DNA of 64,000 nucleotides from Lederbergia sp. NSJ-179. Lineage in GTDB: Bacteria; Bacillota; Bacilli; Bacillales; Bacillaceae_C. Of the stretch, positions 16,177 through 25,147 are shown piece after piece. The stretch is from contig NZ_JALIFP010000011.1 of NCBI RefSeq assembly GCF_022867885.1, positions 1 to 64,000 of the forward strand. Reading direction: 5' to 3'. Each line of letters starts with the position of its first letter. The stretch's first letter is position 1. Both the position numbers and the translations under genes were made by a program. The notes beneath the pieces were generated by a model. It made no database searches. It was not told the DNA's origin and saw nothing but the letters and a program-made list of their open reading frames with translations.

Positions 16177-17205
16177 TTAGAAGATATACACACGCTTTGG
16201 AAATTCATTTTCAACTTTTATATAGTCGTACATTTCTTGCAGATTTTTCCTTGGTTTGATCTTATTTTGTATCGCTTTCTCATATACCTCTATCCAATCC
16301 TTCACACGTTGATGCTTCTCAATTAGCGATAGCAAAATATACAGATTAACCTCCTTATCATTATTATAATTGAGATAATTCTTTTGGAACATGTCGACCG
16401 CTGCCTTATATTCACCAAGGGCACTTTGTGTGATGAATATCATTTCTACCAAATTATTTATATACTCTTCATTATAAAATCCAATAGTGCTAGTCCTTTT
16501 ATTCGACTTCGTCAGCTTTTTCAAATCCATTTGTTTTTTCTGCAGCATACGATCGGCAATCTGAACCATTTTTTCCTTAAGCGGCGCATTTGATAACGTA
16601 CTTAGTAAAACCTCTAACAAACTGCTGGTTAATGTATAACGGTCTGCACCATGTTCTAAAACAAGGTTCAAAGAATCAAAAATCCACTTTTCAGGATCCT
16701 CTACATCTTTTTTTAGCAAAATTACTCGTTTAAGAAAATCCTCCCGTGGTATTTTTATTGTATAAAAAGGCTCATCACTTGCAAAAACGTAATGCCCGGA
16801 AGCATAACAAAACAGTTTATATAGTTCCTCCAAAAGAGAAGCACAGGCTTTTCGATGTTCGGGTTGATGGGAAATGGCCGTTATTTGCTCGACTAAACGC
16901 TTGGCCGTAAATCGCCAGTTAGAACGTTCCTTTTTGGATATAACCCGATTGGGAGCAACATAATTCTGAGCGCGGGCATTTTCTATAAAGGCCTCTGTTT
17001 CTCGTTCAATAACGTCAAAATTCGGAAGTTGCTGTTTCTGCTTCGTCTTTTTCTTTTTAAACGCTTGTGGATCGCTGATTAATTGATCAATTTCTTTTTC
17101 TTCCCGCATCTTCTTTGGAATCGCCTTATACATTTCAACCACTAGCTGCTGAAGCTCATCTTTTTTTCGATTCTTCATTACTTCTCGCAGTTCATTTACC
17201 TTCAT
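16177..17205 (-). CDS. Unrecognised helical protein
   Basis: I do not recognise this 342-residue protein. It is lysine- and leucine-rich, predicted soluble and mostly helical. A very basic stretch (KKKKTKQKQQ, about residues 51-60) follows the N-terminal helix MKVNELREVMKNRKKDELQQ, which looks a little like a SAP-type helix pair. The C-terminal third reads like paired helices (YKAAVDMFQKNYL, DWIEVYEKAIQNK). The ATG with AAAGGAG before it is chosen over an in-frame start ten codons upstream. It may be co-transcribed with the pRiA4b-type gene 170 bases downstream. Confidence 0.7.
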   Translation of the reverse strand: MKVNELREVMKNRKKDELQQLVVEMYKAIPKKMREEKEIDQLISDPQAFKKKKTKQKQQLPNFDVIERETEAFIENARAQNYVAPNRVISKKERSNWRFTAKRLVEQITAISHQPEHRKACASLLEELYKLFCYASGHYVFASDEPFYTIKIPREDFLKRVILLKKDVEDPEKWIFDSLNLVLEHGADRYTLTSSLLEVLLSTLSNAPLKEKMVQIADRMLQKKQMDLKKLTKSNKRTSTIGFYNEEYINNLVEMIFITQSALGEYKAAVDMFQKNYLNYNNDKEVNLYILLSLIEKHQRVKDWIEVYEKAIQNKIKPRKNLQEMYDYIKVENEFPKRVYIF

Positions 17206-17404
17206 TCCCGATCTCCTTTCTAGAAACTTAGTCATCTATCTTCTGTTTTCGGGTAAACTTTTGAGTATTTCTATATTTTACTTCATATATTATTAGAATC
17301 AAGTTGTCTCGTTTAAAGCAATCAATGATTATTCCCATCACGTTAGTAAATCAGTAATTGTCCTTCCACCCTTATAGATTGATATGTTGACCAATTTTCC
17401 GATT

Positions 17405-17950
17405 TTACAGCATTTTGGGCTCATAATACAAGCTTATGGAACCAATATTCCGATTTGACATCATTTTGGGCTCATTAAACATGCCTATGGGAACAATTTC
17501 TCGATTCGACACCATTTTGGGCTCATTAAACATGCCTATAGGACCAATTTCTCGATTTGACACCATTTTGGGTTCATAAAACAAGCCTATGGGACCAATT
17601 TCTCGATTTGACACCATTTTGGGTTCATAAAACATGCCTATGGGAACAATTTCTCGATTTGTCACCGTTTTGGGCTCATAGAACATGTCTATGTGACCAA
17701 TTTCTCAATTTGTCACCGTTTCGGGCTCATAAAACAGTGCCTATGGGGCCAATTTCTCGATTTGGCACCGTTTTGGGTTCATAAAACCAGCCTATAGGAC
17801 CAATTTCTCGATTTGACACCATTTTGGGCTCATTAAACATGCCTATGGGACCAATTTCTCGATTCGACACTATTTTGGGTTCATAAAACATGTCTATGGA
17901 GCCAATTTTTCGATTTGGCACCGTTTTGGGTTCATAAAACCAGCCTAGAT
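17405..17950. repeat. 51-bp tandem array, ten full units and one partial
   Basis: Units begin near 17411, 17462, 17513, 17564, 17615, 17666, 17717, 17769, 17820, 17871 and 17922, all 51 bp long except one of 52. The core of each is (A)CC(A/G)TTTTGGG(T/C)TCAT, then AAACATGCCTATGGGACC and AATTTCTCGATTTG. Because 51 is a multiple of three, frames are open on both strands (17-residue peptide repeats), but there is no ribosome site, and the 52-bp unit shifts the frame, so coding is unlikely. The rest of 17206-18100 holds no gene. Confidence 0.9.
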
Positions 17951-18100
17951 TTTTTGATATGTATCCTAACAACGGAAAAGGCAGGTCACAGGTAGAAGAT
18001 GGGAGGAGAAAAAACAATCCTTGGAGAAAATATATAAAAGAAGAAATACAATCATTGAAGAAGTCCTCGAACTTTTCGGGGAGTGGAGGTAAATCTACGA

Positions 18101-19018
18101 ATGAACAAACATTATCACTTCACTCGAAAGGAAATCGAAAGTATCATCAACCGTTTTGGCAAAGATTTTTATGAAAAAGTTTTGCGCGATCTTGATGTAT
18201 ATGCTGAAAAGTGGACGTTAACCTCTTTTCAATTTATTCCATCCTATTCTGCAAACCTAGTTTTTACATGCTACTCAGAAAACTATGGAGACGCAGTGCT
18301 TAAAATAGGAAATCCTGCTTCCGCAGAAATATTGACAGAATTTCATACGTTGTGCCAATATAACGGCAGAAGATTTTGCAAAGTCTTTACAGCGGATATA
18401 GATCATGGCGTTATGCTTGAAGAGTGGGTGCAACCAGGGGATACTTTAAGGGATGAAAGTTCTCTTGATAAAAGACTATCTGTATTTTGCTCCCTCTATC
18501 AGGATTTGCATGTAACGCCTGCTAAAGCAGAAATATATCCGACTTATATAGAGTGGATCAGTAGGATAACAGACTACATGAGCAAGCGCCAAGATTGTAC
18601 GGAACTATATTTGCATATGAAAAAAGCAAAAGATATAGGCTTATCCATCTCTACTTTGTATTCACAAAAGATGCTGCTTCATGGCGACTTCCATCATGAT
18701 AATATTTTACTTAGTCATAATGGCGAGTATAAAATCATCGATCCTAAAGGTGTAGTAGGCGATCCTGTATTTGATATTCCACGTTTTATCTTAAATGAAT
18801 TCGGTGATGAAAGAACAACAGAGGTCTATCAAAAAATAAAGAATATCATTTGCTTTTTAGAAAAAAACCTTATGATTCCCAGCGACATCTTAAAGCAATG
18901 CCTTTATGTAGAAACGGCCATGGGCATGTGTTGGTGTGTTGAAGACGGTGCCTCCCCTGAGGAATATTCGAATCTTATAAGAGATGTTGCCTTCGCAGAA
19001 TCGATTTTGAATACATGA
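18101..19018 (+). CDS. APH-type kinase, aminoglycoside/hydroxyurea resistance family
   Basis: A 305-residue phosphotransferase. The Brenner motif LLHGDFHHDNILL (about residues 191-203) provides the catalytic Asp and metal-binding Asn, followed by KIIDPKGVVGDPVFD for the metal-binding DPKG. GDAVLKIGNP near residue 64 is the ATP-binding lysine strand. This pattern matches the streptomycin-6-kinase/hydroxyurea kinase family, but many members have unknown substrates and resistance cannot be assumed. The ATG is chosen because GGAGG lies 11 bases upstream; a GTG six codons earlier overlaps it. It is one of few plus-strand genes and stands directly after the 51-bp array. Confidence 0.82.
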   Translation: MNKHYHFTRKEIESIINRFGKDFYEKVLRDLDVYAEKWTLTSFQFIPSYSANLVFTCYSENYGDAVLKIGNPASAEILTEFHTLCQYNGRRFCKVFTADIDHGVMLEEWVQPGDTLRDESSLDKRLSVFCSLYQDLHVTPAKAEIYPTYIEWISRITDYMSKRQDCTELYLHMKKAKDIGLSISTLYSQKMLLHGDFHHDNILLSHNGEYKIIDPKGVVGDPVFDIPRFILNEFGDERTTEVYQKIKNIICFLEKNLMIPSDILKQCLYVETAMGMCWCVEDGASPEEYSNLIRDVAFAESILNT

Positions 19019-19123
19019 ATGGAAGAATTGACTCGTATCCTAATCATCAAGGATACCCCTTCCTTCGTTACAAATTTGATTTGATCAAAAGTCCCTCACT
19101 GTTCCTGTTTCTTTCGAAGATAC

Positions 19124-19166
19124 AAATGTGGATAACCACCGTAAATACGGTAGTTTACCCACATTT
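19124..19166. repeat. 43-bp near-perfect palindrome
   Basis: AAATGTGG at 19124-19131 pairs with CCACATTT at 19159-19166, and the arms continue inward to CCGTA/TACGG with three mismatches. It lies between the convergent APH-type gene and binding protein gene. It could be a terminator-like stem, although no T-run follows. Confidence 0.6.
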
Positions 19167-19202
19167 AGTGACGGAAAGTTATATATAACCTATTTTTACC
19201 GT

Positions 19203-19331
19203 TTAATCAATTCTTCTTTCACCTAACTTTCCTTGCCAATTCGGTTCAATACTAAATCCCCCATTATACCCATTCGCTGGATCCCACGTTAGTCCAATGC
19301 TTTCCCTTTTTAAATAAACCTCTCTTTTCAC
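19203..19331 (-). CDS. Possible 42-residue ORF or gene remnant
   Basis: Directly after the binding protein stop, a GTG-started frame of 42 codons encodes ESIGLTWDPANGYNGG and PNWQGKLGERRID. The composition is protein-like, with Trp and Gly patterns as in carbohydrate enzymes. There is no separate ribosome site, and I do not recognise a family. It may be the C-terminal remnant of a lost enzyme gene. Nothing else was recognised in 19019-19332 apart from the palindrome. Confidence 0.25.
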   Translation of the reverse strand: MKREVYLKRESIGLTWDPANGYNGGFSIEPNWQGKLGERRID

Positions 19332-19332
19332 T

Positions 19333-20634
19333 TTATTTTTGGTTTGCGATTACTTCTTTCACTTTTTTGGAAACTTCTTTTATTGTTTTATCTGAATCTT
19401 GCTTCCCTAGATACATAAGATCCATAATGTCTGTCACTTCTTTTCCCAAGCCGGGAATACGGGTTTGTTTATCTTCAATAATCCCTATTTCCCGTGCATC
19501 AATTAAATAATCAGGATGATCTGGGATTTCTGCTTCTGTTACAAGATCATCAATACCTGCTACCGACGGGATCGCATTTCCATTATCTTTTAGGCGGGCA
19601 TTTTGTCCCTGAACAGAGGTATAAAAAGACATGAATTTCATGGCTTCTTCAAGGTTTTTGGACTCTTTATTCACTGCCATAAAGGCTACTCCTATTGAAG
19701 TTGGTTCCATTTTATTTCCCGTATTCGTTGGCCATGGAATATAGTCAAAATCCAATGATTTGTTCTCACTAAACATCGGGGTTAGCCAACGTCCAGCATT
19801 CACAAACCCCACCTGATTGGACATAAACATCGCATCCGCACCCTGTCCTTTTGGCAATGAACCAGCGTACGTAGCATTTCCATTCTTTAAAAGTCTTTCA
19901 AGATACTTAAATACTTCTTGAGCTTTTTCGTTTTCTTCTAAAATATAGTTACCATCGTTATCATATAATTGTCCTCCGTTTGACCATACCCACGAGAAAA
20001 ACACTTCATTATTGTTGTCTACAACAAATCCCTTTTTTCCAGCGTCTCTAAGTTTTCCGGTGATTGCTTCAAATGCATCCCAATTCCACTCACCAGCTTC
20101 ATAGTAGTCTTGAGGTGTCTTTTCAATACCGGCCTCCTTTAGTAACTTTTTGTTGTAATACATTAAATAAGGATTCGCATCCACACTTACTCCATATATT
20201 TTCCCATCCAATTTTGCCGGTCCCCACAAACCTTCGGCAAACTCATCCGGTTTCACAAGGCTTTCAGAACTATTCAAGAAATCGGTTAGGTCAGCAATGG
20301 TGCCTGTGGATATCAATTTTGAAATGGTTTCACTTCCAACATAAAATACATCATTCCCTTGACCGCCTGATAGTTGAGTTAGTAATTTTTGCTCATAGTT
20401 ATCTCCAGGAACCGGGATCAATTTAACTTTCACATTTGGATTTTGTTTTTCATATTCATCTAAAGCTCTCTGATATACTTTTATTTCAGCTGGATTTCCC
20501 CAAGCTGCCATCGTTAAATGAACTTCTTTTTTTGAACTGGAATTTGTAGATTTTCCGCCTGAACTGCAACCGGCAAGAATCAATATCGTTGCAATCATTA
20601 GGCTACCCCATTTTAAAAACTGTAATTTTTTCAA
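19333..20634 (-). CDS. Sugar ABC transporter substrate-binding lipoprotein (second copy)
   Basis: A 433-residue CUT1 binding protein with a lipobox (ILAGC, about residues 19-23). The mature part begins with VHLTMAAWGNPAEIKVYQ. By eye it is about three quarters identical to the binding protein at 22595-23905, with long identical stretches such as VKLIPVPGDNYEQKLLTQLS (VKL/IKL apart) and KGQGADAMFMSNQVGF. It ends the cluster, behind the permease pair, while its paralogue precedes them. The start is a TTG preceded by GGGGGAGG eight bases away. The ligand is unknown but probably close to that of the paralogue. Confidence 0.9.
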   Translation of the reverse strand: MKKLQFLKWGSLMIATILILAGCSSGGKSTNSSSKKEVHLTMAAWGNPAEIKVYQRALDEYEKQNPNVKVKLIPVPGDNYEQKLLTQLSGGQGNDVFYVGSETISKLISTGTIADLTDFLNSSESLVKPDEFAEGLWGPAKLDGKIYGVSVDANPYLMYYNKKLLKEAGIEKTPQDYYEAGEWNWDAFEAITGKLRDAGKKGFVVDNNNEVFFSWVWSNGGQLYDNDGNYILEENEKAQEVFKYLERLLKNGNATYAGSLPKGQGADAMFMSNQVGFVNAGRWLTPMFSENKSLDFDYIPWPTNTGNKMEPTSIGVAFMAVNKESKNLEEAMKFMSFYTSVQGQNARLKDNGNAIPSVAGIDDLVTEAEIPDHPDYLIDAREIGIIEDKQTRIPGLGKEVTDIMDLMYLGKQDSDKTIKEVSKKVKEVIANQK

Positions 20635-20767
20635 AAAATTGGCCTCCCCCTTATCCTCACTTGCTCACATTCCTTTTCTCTAGCACTTTCGGAGAAGTGC
20701 TTACCCATATAACAACGTATAAAATTTTTTAAAACTCTTTGAGAGAGACTAATTTCAATCCAATCAG

Positions 20768-21652
20768 TCAACCTTTTATTCCGGTTAAGGCAACCCCTTC
20801 AATAATATGTCGTTGGGCGATGATATAGATAATAAGCACCGGAATGATCGATATAGTCGATCCGGCCATCATTAATGGCCAATCCATTACATAGTAACCC
20901 TTAAAATAGTCCAATAGTAGCGGCACAGTGAAGAGTTCCGGGGTACTTAAATAAATAAGTGGCTCAAGAAAATTATTCCACGCCCCCATAAAGATAAATA
21001 TTCCCACCGCTGCAAGGGCCGGCTTGATTAAAGGAAGAATGACGCTCCAATAGATTTTAATAGGATTCGCCCCATCCATAACGGCTGCTTCTTCCAACTC
21101 ATTAGGAATGCCCATAATAAACTGGCGTAATAAGAATACTGCAAATGCGTTAAAAAGAGCTCCTGGCACGATTAAAGATAAATGGGTATCCAACCAACCA
21201 ATTTTATCCATAATCATATATGTTGGAATCATCGTGACCTGTTTTGGAATCATCATTGTTGCTAAGAAAAAAATAAACAAGAAATTGGAACCTTTGAATT
21301 TAATTTTTGCAAAAGCATAAGCAGCCATGGATGCCGTAACAAGCTGAACAACGACAATAACGGCGGTAATATAAAAACTATTCCAATAAGCCTTACCGAA
21401 TGGCATCGCTCGCAAAGAGGCCGGATAATTAGACCAAACAAATGGTTTAGGAATAAATTCAGGCGGCACAATAAAAATTTGCGATATATCTTTTAAAGAG
21501 CTACTAATCGACCATAGAAATGGAAAAATCATAATAAGGGAGCCTAAAATGACAATGAGGTGTAAAAAGACCGTTGAGGCGCTCCATCTCCCCTTCCGAT
21601 TTTTAACTTTTAAAGGCTGTTTCGAATCTATCTTCATAGTATCAGCTTTCAT
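20768..21652 (-). CDS. Carbohydrate ABC transporter permease, MalG type
   Basis: A six-helix permease; the first helix is at about residues 25-45 (TVFLHLIVILGSLIMIFPF). The EAA loop is EAAVMDGANPIKIYW, and the C-terminus is GVALTGIKG. The ATG with AGGTGGG in front lies inside the end of the MalF-type gene, so translation of the two is coupled. It belongs to the importer whose binding proteins flank the permease pair. Confidence 0.9.
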   Translation of the reverse strand: MKADTMKIDSKQPLKVKNRKGRWSASTVFLHLIVILGSLIMIFPFLWSISSSLKDISQIFIVPPEFIPKPFVWSNYPASLRAMPFGKAYWNSFYITAVIVVVQLVTASMAAYAFAKIKFKGSNFLFIFFLATMMIPKQVTMIPTYMIMDKIGWLDTHLSLIVPGALFNAFAVFLLRQFIMGIPNELEEAAVMDGANPIKIYWSVILPLIKPALAAVGIFIFMGAWNNFLEPLIYLSTPELFTVPLLLDYFKGYYVMDWPLMMAGSTISIIPVLIIYIIAQRHIIEGVALTGIKG

Positions 21653-22511
21653 AATGAACCCACCTATCACTGAATTTAAACTGAATAAGTGTAAAGATCA
21701 GAATAATGACAAAGAGAATCATCGCAGCAGCAGAACTTTCTCCCATTCTGAAATTAATAAAGGCTGTTTCATAAATATGGTAGACAAGTGTATAGCTTGC
21801 TTTAGCAGGGCCACCATTCGTCATGACAAATGCTTGATCAAAAACTTGGAAAGATCCAATGATCGCCATTATCGAAACGAAAAACGTTGTTGGCGAGATT
21901 AGCGGCAATGTAATATGCCGGAATTGTTGAATTTTAGAAGCCCCATCAATTTGTGCTGCCTCGTAATAACTTTTCGATACCCCTTGGAGTCCGGCAAGAA
22001 AAATCACCATATTATACCCAACCTGCCACCAAATGCTTAACATCGCAATCGAAATCATGACCCATCTCGTATCAGTTAACCATAATGGACCCTGAATTCC
22101 AATTGCAGCTAACGCCTGGTTTAAAATGCCAAAATCTCCATTTAAAATCCACATCCAAATGACGCCAACAGAAACGGAGCTTGTGACAACAGGCATAAAA
22201 TAGAAAACCCTGTAAATTTCTTTTCCTTTTATATTATTTAACATAATCGCGAGCAGCAAAGAGATCGTAATTCCGACTGGCACAAACAAGATTGTATACA
22301 ACGCCGTATTCCGTAATGCTTTCCAAAAGACAGGATTTTGAAATTGTCCAATAAAATTGTTTAAACTCGCAAATGTTTTAGCTCCAAAGCCATCCCAATT
22401 CATGAAACTTAAAACGAGTGCAAATCCGAGCGGGATAAGCGAAAAGGCCAACAATCCAATTAATTGTGGGGTTAAAAAGAAATATCCCCAAAGTGTCTGA
22501 TTCTTTTTCAC
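21642..22511 (-). CDS. Carbohydrate ABC transporter permease, MalF type
   Basis: A 289-residue membrane subunit with the first helix at about residues 8-30 (YFFLTPQLIGLLAFSLIPL), the large loop with NNFIGQFQNPVFWKALRNT, and EAAQIDGASKIQQF as the ATPase-docking loop. The start is GTG with GAGGGAGA upstream. It follows the first binding protein gene by about 80 bases and overlaps the MalG-type gene by 11. Confidence 0.9.
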   Translation of the reverse strand: MKKNQTLWGYFFLTPQLIGLLAFSLIPLGFALVLSFMNWDGFGAKTFASLNNFIGQFQNPVFWKALRNTALYTILFVPVGITISLLLAIMLNNIKGKEIYRVFYFMPVVTSSVSVGVIWMWILNGDFGILNQALAAIGIQGPLWLTDTRWVMISIAMLSIWWQVGYNMVIFLAGLQGVSKSYYEAAQIDGASKIQQFRHITLPLISPTTFFVSIMAIIGSFQVFDQAFVMTNGGPAKASYTLVYHIYETAFINFRMGESSAAAMILFVIILIFTLIQFKFSDRWVHYES

Positions 22512-22594
22512 AGGAACATCTCCCTCGTTTAAGAGTAATAGAAAGAGAGAATTTCATAATCGAATTCTCCCTTTAACTTTTTAATAGCGATCCC

Positions 22595-23905
22595 TCATTT
22601 CCCTCGATGCTCTTCAATCATTTCTTTCGCTTTTTTAGAAACAGCTTCTATTGTTTTATTTGCATCTTGCTTTCCAAGGTACATCAGGTCCATTAAATCC
22701 TTTATCTCATTTTCCATTCCCGGAATCATTACTTGCTTGTCTTCAACTTTTCCAATATTTCGCGCGTCAATTAAATATTCTGCGTGCTCTGGAACAGCAT
22801 CATCCGTAATTAACTCATCCACACCATTGACAGATGGTACCGCATTTCCGTTATCAGCAAGTCGCGCCTTTTGTCCCTCTGCCGATGTATAATAGGAAAG
22901 GAATTTCATCGCCTCATCAATATGTTTGGAATCCTTCGATACAGACATATAGGCAATCGCAATCGCAGCCGGTTCCATTTTATTGCCAGTGTTCGTTGGC
23001 CATGGAATATAATCAAATTCTAATGATTTATTCTCACTAAACATCGGTGTTAACCAGCGGCCGGCCGCAACAAAGCCAACTTGATTAGACATGAACATCG
23101 CATCAGCACCCTGTCCTTTTGGTAAAGAACCGGAATAGGTTATATTTCCACCCTTTACTAGCTTGGCAAGATATTCAAATGTTTCTTGAGCTTTTTCATT
23201 TTCTTCTAAAATATAATTTCCATCCTCATCAAACAATTGCCCACCATTAGACCAGACCCAAGAAAATAAATGCCCACTATTATTTTCAGCTACAAATCCC
23301 CGTTGACCAGCGTCCTTCATTTTCCCGGTCATTTCTTCAAAAGTATCCCAGTTCCATGTTCCTTCTTCAAAATGCTCCTGAGGTGATTTTTCAATCCCGG
23401 CTTCTTCCAATACTTTTTTATTGTAGTACATAAGATAAGGGTTATTATCAACGGAAACGCCATAGATTTCTCCATTTTGTCTTGCTGCGCCCCATAAACC
23501 ATCTGCAAATTCGTCAGGTTTGACATAACTGTCATCGCTTTCAAGAAAATCGGTTAATTCGACAATTTTACCTGTTTCTACAAGCTTCGGCATCGTTTCC
23601 GAGCCTACATAAAAAATATCCTGTGCCTGTCCACCCGATAGTTGTGTTAACAGTTTTTGTTCATAATTGTCACCTGGCACTGGAATCAACTTGATACTTA
23701 CGTTCTTATGAGTTTTCTCATATTCATCCAGGCCACGTTGATATACTTTTATTTCGGCTGGATTTCCCCATGCTGCCATCGTTAATTTTATTTTCTTTGA
23801 ACCAGCACTGCCATTTTCAGATTGGCCTTTTGAACTGCATCCAGAAATAATCAGAATTACCGCGCAAAGTAAAATGCTCCATTTAAAAATCTTTAATTTC
23901 TCCAT
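22595..23905 (-). CDS. Sugar ABC transporter substrate-binding lipoprotein (first copy)
   Basis: A 436-residue lipoprotein with signal and lipobox ILIISGC. The fold matches SBP_bac_1, and the protein is a close paralogue of the one at 19333-20634. AAGGAGG lies before ATG. It is the first gene of the four-gene set (binding protein, MalF, MalG, second binding protein). The conserved WSNGGQLFDEDGNYILEENE and PWPTNTGNKMEP stretches are shared by both copies, so the duplication is recent or under selection. Confidence 0.92.
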   Translation of the reverse strand: MEKLKIFKWSILLCAVILIISGCSSKGQSENGSAGSKKIKLTMAAWGNPAEIKVYQRGLDEYEKTHKNVSIKLIPVPGDNYEQKLLTQLSGGQAQDIFYVGSETMPKLVETGKIVELTDFLESDDSYVKPDEFADGLWGAARQNGEIYGVSVDNNPYLMYYNKKVLEEAGIEKSPQEHFEEGTWNWDTFEEMTGKMKDAGQRGFVAENNSGHLFSWVWSNGGQLFDEDGNYILEENEKAQETFEYLAKLVKGGNITYSGSLPKGQGADAMFMSNQVGFVAAGRWLTPMFSENKSLEFDYIPWPTNTGNKMEPAAIAIAYMSVSKDSKHIDEAMKFLSYYTSAEGQKARLADNGNAVPSVNGVDELITDDAVPEHAEYLIDARNIGKVEDKQVMIPGMENEIKDLMDLMYLGKQDANKTIEAVSKKAKEMIEEHRGK

Positions 23906-24114
23906 AAATAAGTCGCCTCCTTTTTATTCGTCTCGTATAGAATTCTTATTCCATTCTACTTCCGATTATTCGTAATGTAAGATCATTCCCCTTTGGAAAC
24001 ATTTAATCAAGTTAGATAGGCAAAACTACTTATGCTAAAAAAACAAAACAGATAGGATAAAGGAATAAGTTCTGCCTGCATAAAAGAGGGGGCACTAAAA
24101 GGGTGGCTTCTTGT

Positions 24115-24180
24115 TCATCTAAGGATCATATTTCCTAAAATAGAAGTTGATTCGAAAGGCTTCATTTTGGCCACGGAAGT
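24115..24180. repeat. Repeat fragment related to 27925-27985
   Basis: The minus strand here (AAAATGAAGCC, then TTTCGAATCAACTTCTATTTT) parallels the hairpin at 27942-27997 (AAAATGCAGCC, TTTGGATCAACCTCTATTTT). The pairing half is missing here. It is probably a broken copy of a dispersed terminator-like repeat. The rest of the 23906-24275 gap is upstream region of the binding protein plus a terminator. Confidence 0.45.
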
Positions 24181-24185
24181 TGTGT

Positions 24186-24233
24186 GACCAAAAACAAGAG
24201 GCAAATCACAAACTTCAATGTGACTTCCCTCTT
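24186..24233 (-). terminator. Terminator behind the MalG-type gene at 24276
   Basis: On the minus strand, AGAGGGAAGTCACA and TGTGATTTGCCTCTT form a stem with a few mismatches and are followed by GTTTTTGG. It separates the third importer operon from the second. Confidence 0.7.
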
Positions 24234-24275
24234 TGAAAACATCTATTGCTTGCTTCGAACTTTTTAATAGCCGTT

Positions 24276-25130
24276 TTACCCCTTTCCCCCTGAAATGACG
24301 ATTCCCTGGATAAAATATTTTTGGGCGAAGAAAAACAGTAATAGCGGTGGTAGCACTGCAATAACCGATCCAGCCATTAATAAGTTCCAAGGCGTTTGGG
24401 CATAGCTTGCTGTAAAATTAGCTAACCCCAGCGATAACGGATACAAAACAGAATCGTTTAAATAAATCAGCGGTCCCATTAAATCATTCCAACGAAACAT
24501 AAATTCCATAATGGCTGCTGTCGCCATTGCCGGTACAGAAAGCGGGAGGATGATCCGGAAATATAGAATGCTGTAGCCGCCCCCATCCATTTTTACGGCA
24601 TCATCTAATTCGCGGGGAATGCCTGTGTAAAATTGTCTCAAAAGAAAGATAAGGAAAGCACTACCGCCAAATGCAGGAATAATTAATGGTAAATAAGAAT
24701 CAACCCACCCTAGTTTATTAAAAATTAAATATTGTGGAATCATGGTCACTTGTGCAGGGAGCATCATTGTACTTAATACAATGGCGAATAATATCATACT
24801 GCCTCTAGCCCGCAAACGGGCAAATCCGAAAGCAACTAAAGATGATGTAAATACGGTAGCAGCAACGGAAACGACTGTATACCAAACTGTATTCCATAAA
24901 TATTTTCCAAAGGGATGATCCGCAAACACTTGAAGATAATTATCCCATTGGATGGGATAAGGAAACCATTGGGGTGGTATTTTAAACACAGCTCCTTGTG
25001 TTTTTAAAGACGTGGTTACCATCCAAAATAAAGGAAACATAAATAAAAGTAACCCTATGAAAATAAGAAAATATACAATAAGTTTCCCTGCAAAAGATAA
25101 TTCTCCAGGCGCATAGCTTCTACGTGTCAT
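24276..25130 (-). CDS. Carbohydrate ABC transporter permease, MalG type
   Basis: A six-helix CUT1 permease starting MTRRSYAPGELSF, with the first helix at about residues 14-35. The EAA loop deviates from the usual form (DDAVKMDGGGYSILY). The ATG is preceded by AGGAGG at eight bases; a GTG three codons upstream overlaps it. It is the last gene of the operon (binding protein, MalF, MalG), with a terminator about 45 bases downstream. Confidence 0.9.
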   Translation of the reverse strand: MTRRSYAPGELSFAGKLIVYFLIFIGLLLFMFPLFWMVTTSLKTQGAVFKIPPQWFPYPIQWDNYLQVFADHPFGKYLWNTVWYTVVSVAATVFTSSLVAFGFARLRARGSMILFAIVLSTMMLPAQVTMIPQYLIFNKLGWVDSYLPLIIPAFGGSAFLIFLLRQFYTGIPRELDDAVKMDGGGYSILYFRIILPLSVPAMATAAIMEFMFRWNDLMGPLIYLNDSVLYPLSLGLANFTASYAQTPWNLLMAGSVIAVLPPLLLFFFAQKYFIQGIVISGGKG

Positions 25131-25147
25131 TCGTCCCACCTCCTAGT

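Noticed and set aside
17405-17950. CRISPR array
   Set aside because: The whole 51-bp unit is repeated with no unique spacers, and no cas gene is near.
17405-18017. Two minus-strand and one plus-strand frames of 17-residue repeats, considered as a repeat protein
   Set aside because: Open on both strands because the period is a multiple of three, no ribosome sites, and one 52-bp unit breaks the frame.
24115-24390. 91-codon minus-strand frame overlapping the MalG-type gene
   Set aside because: It shadows the permease and the terminator, with no start signal of its own.
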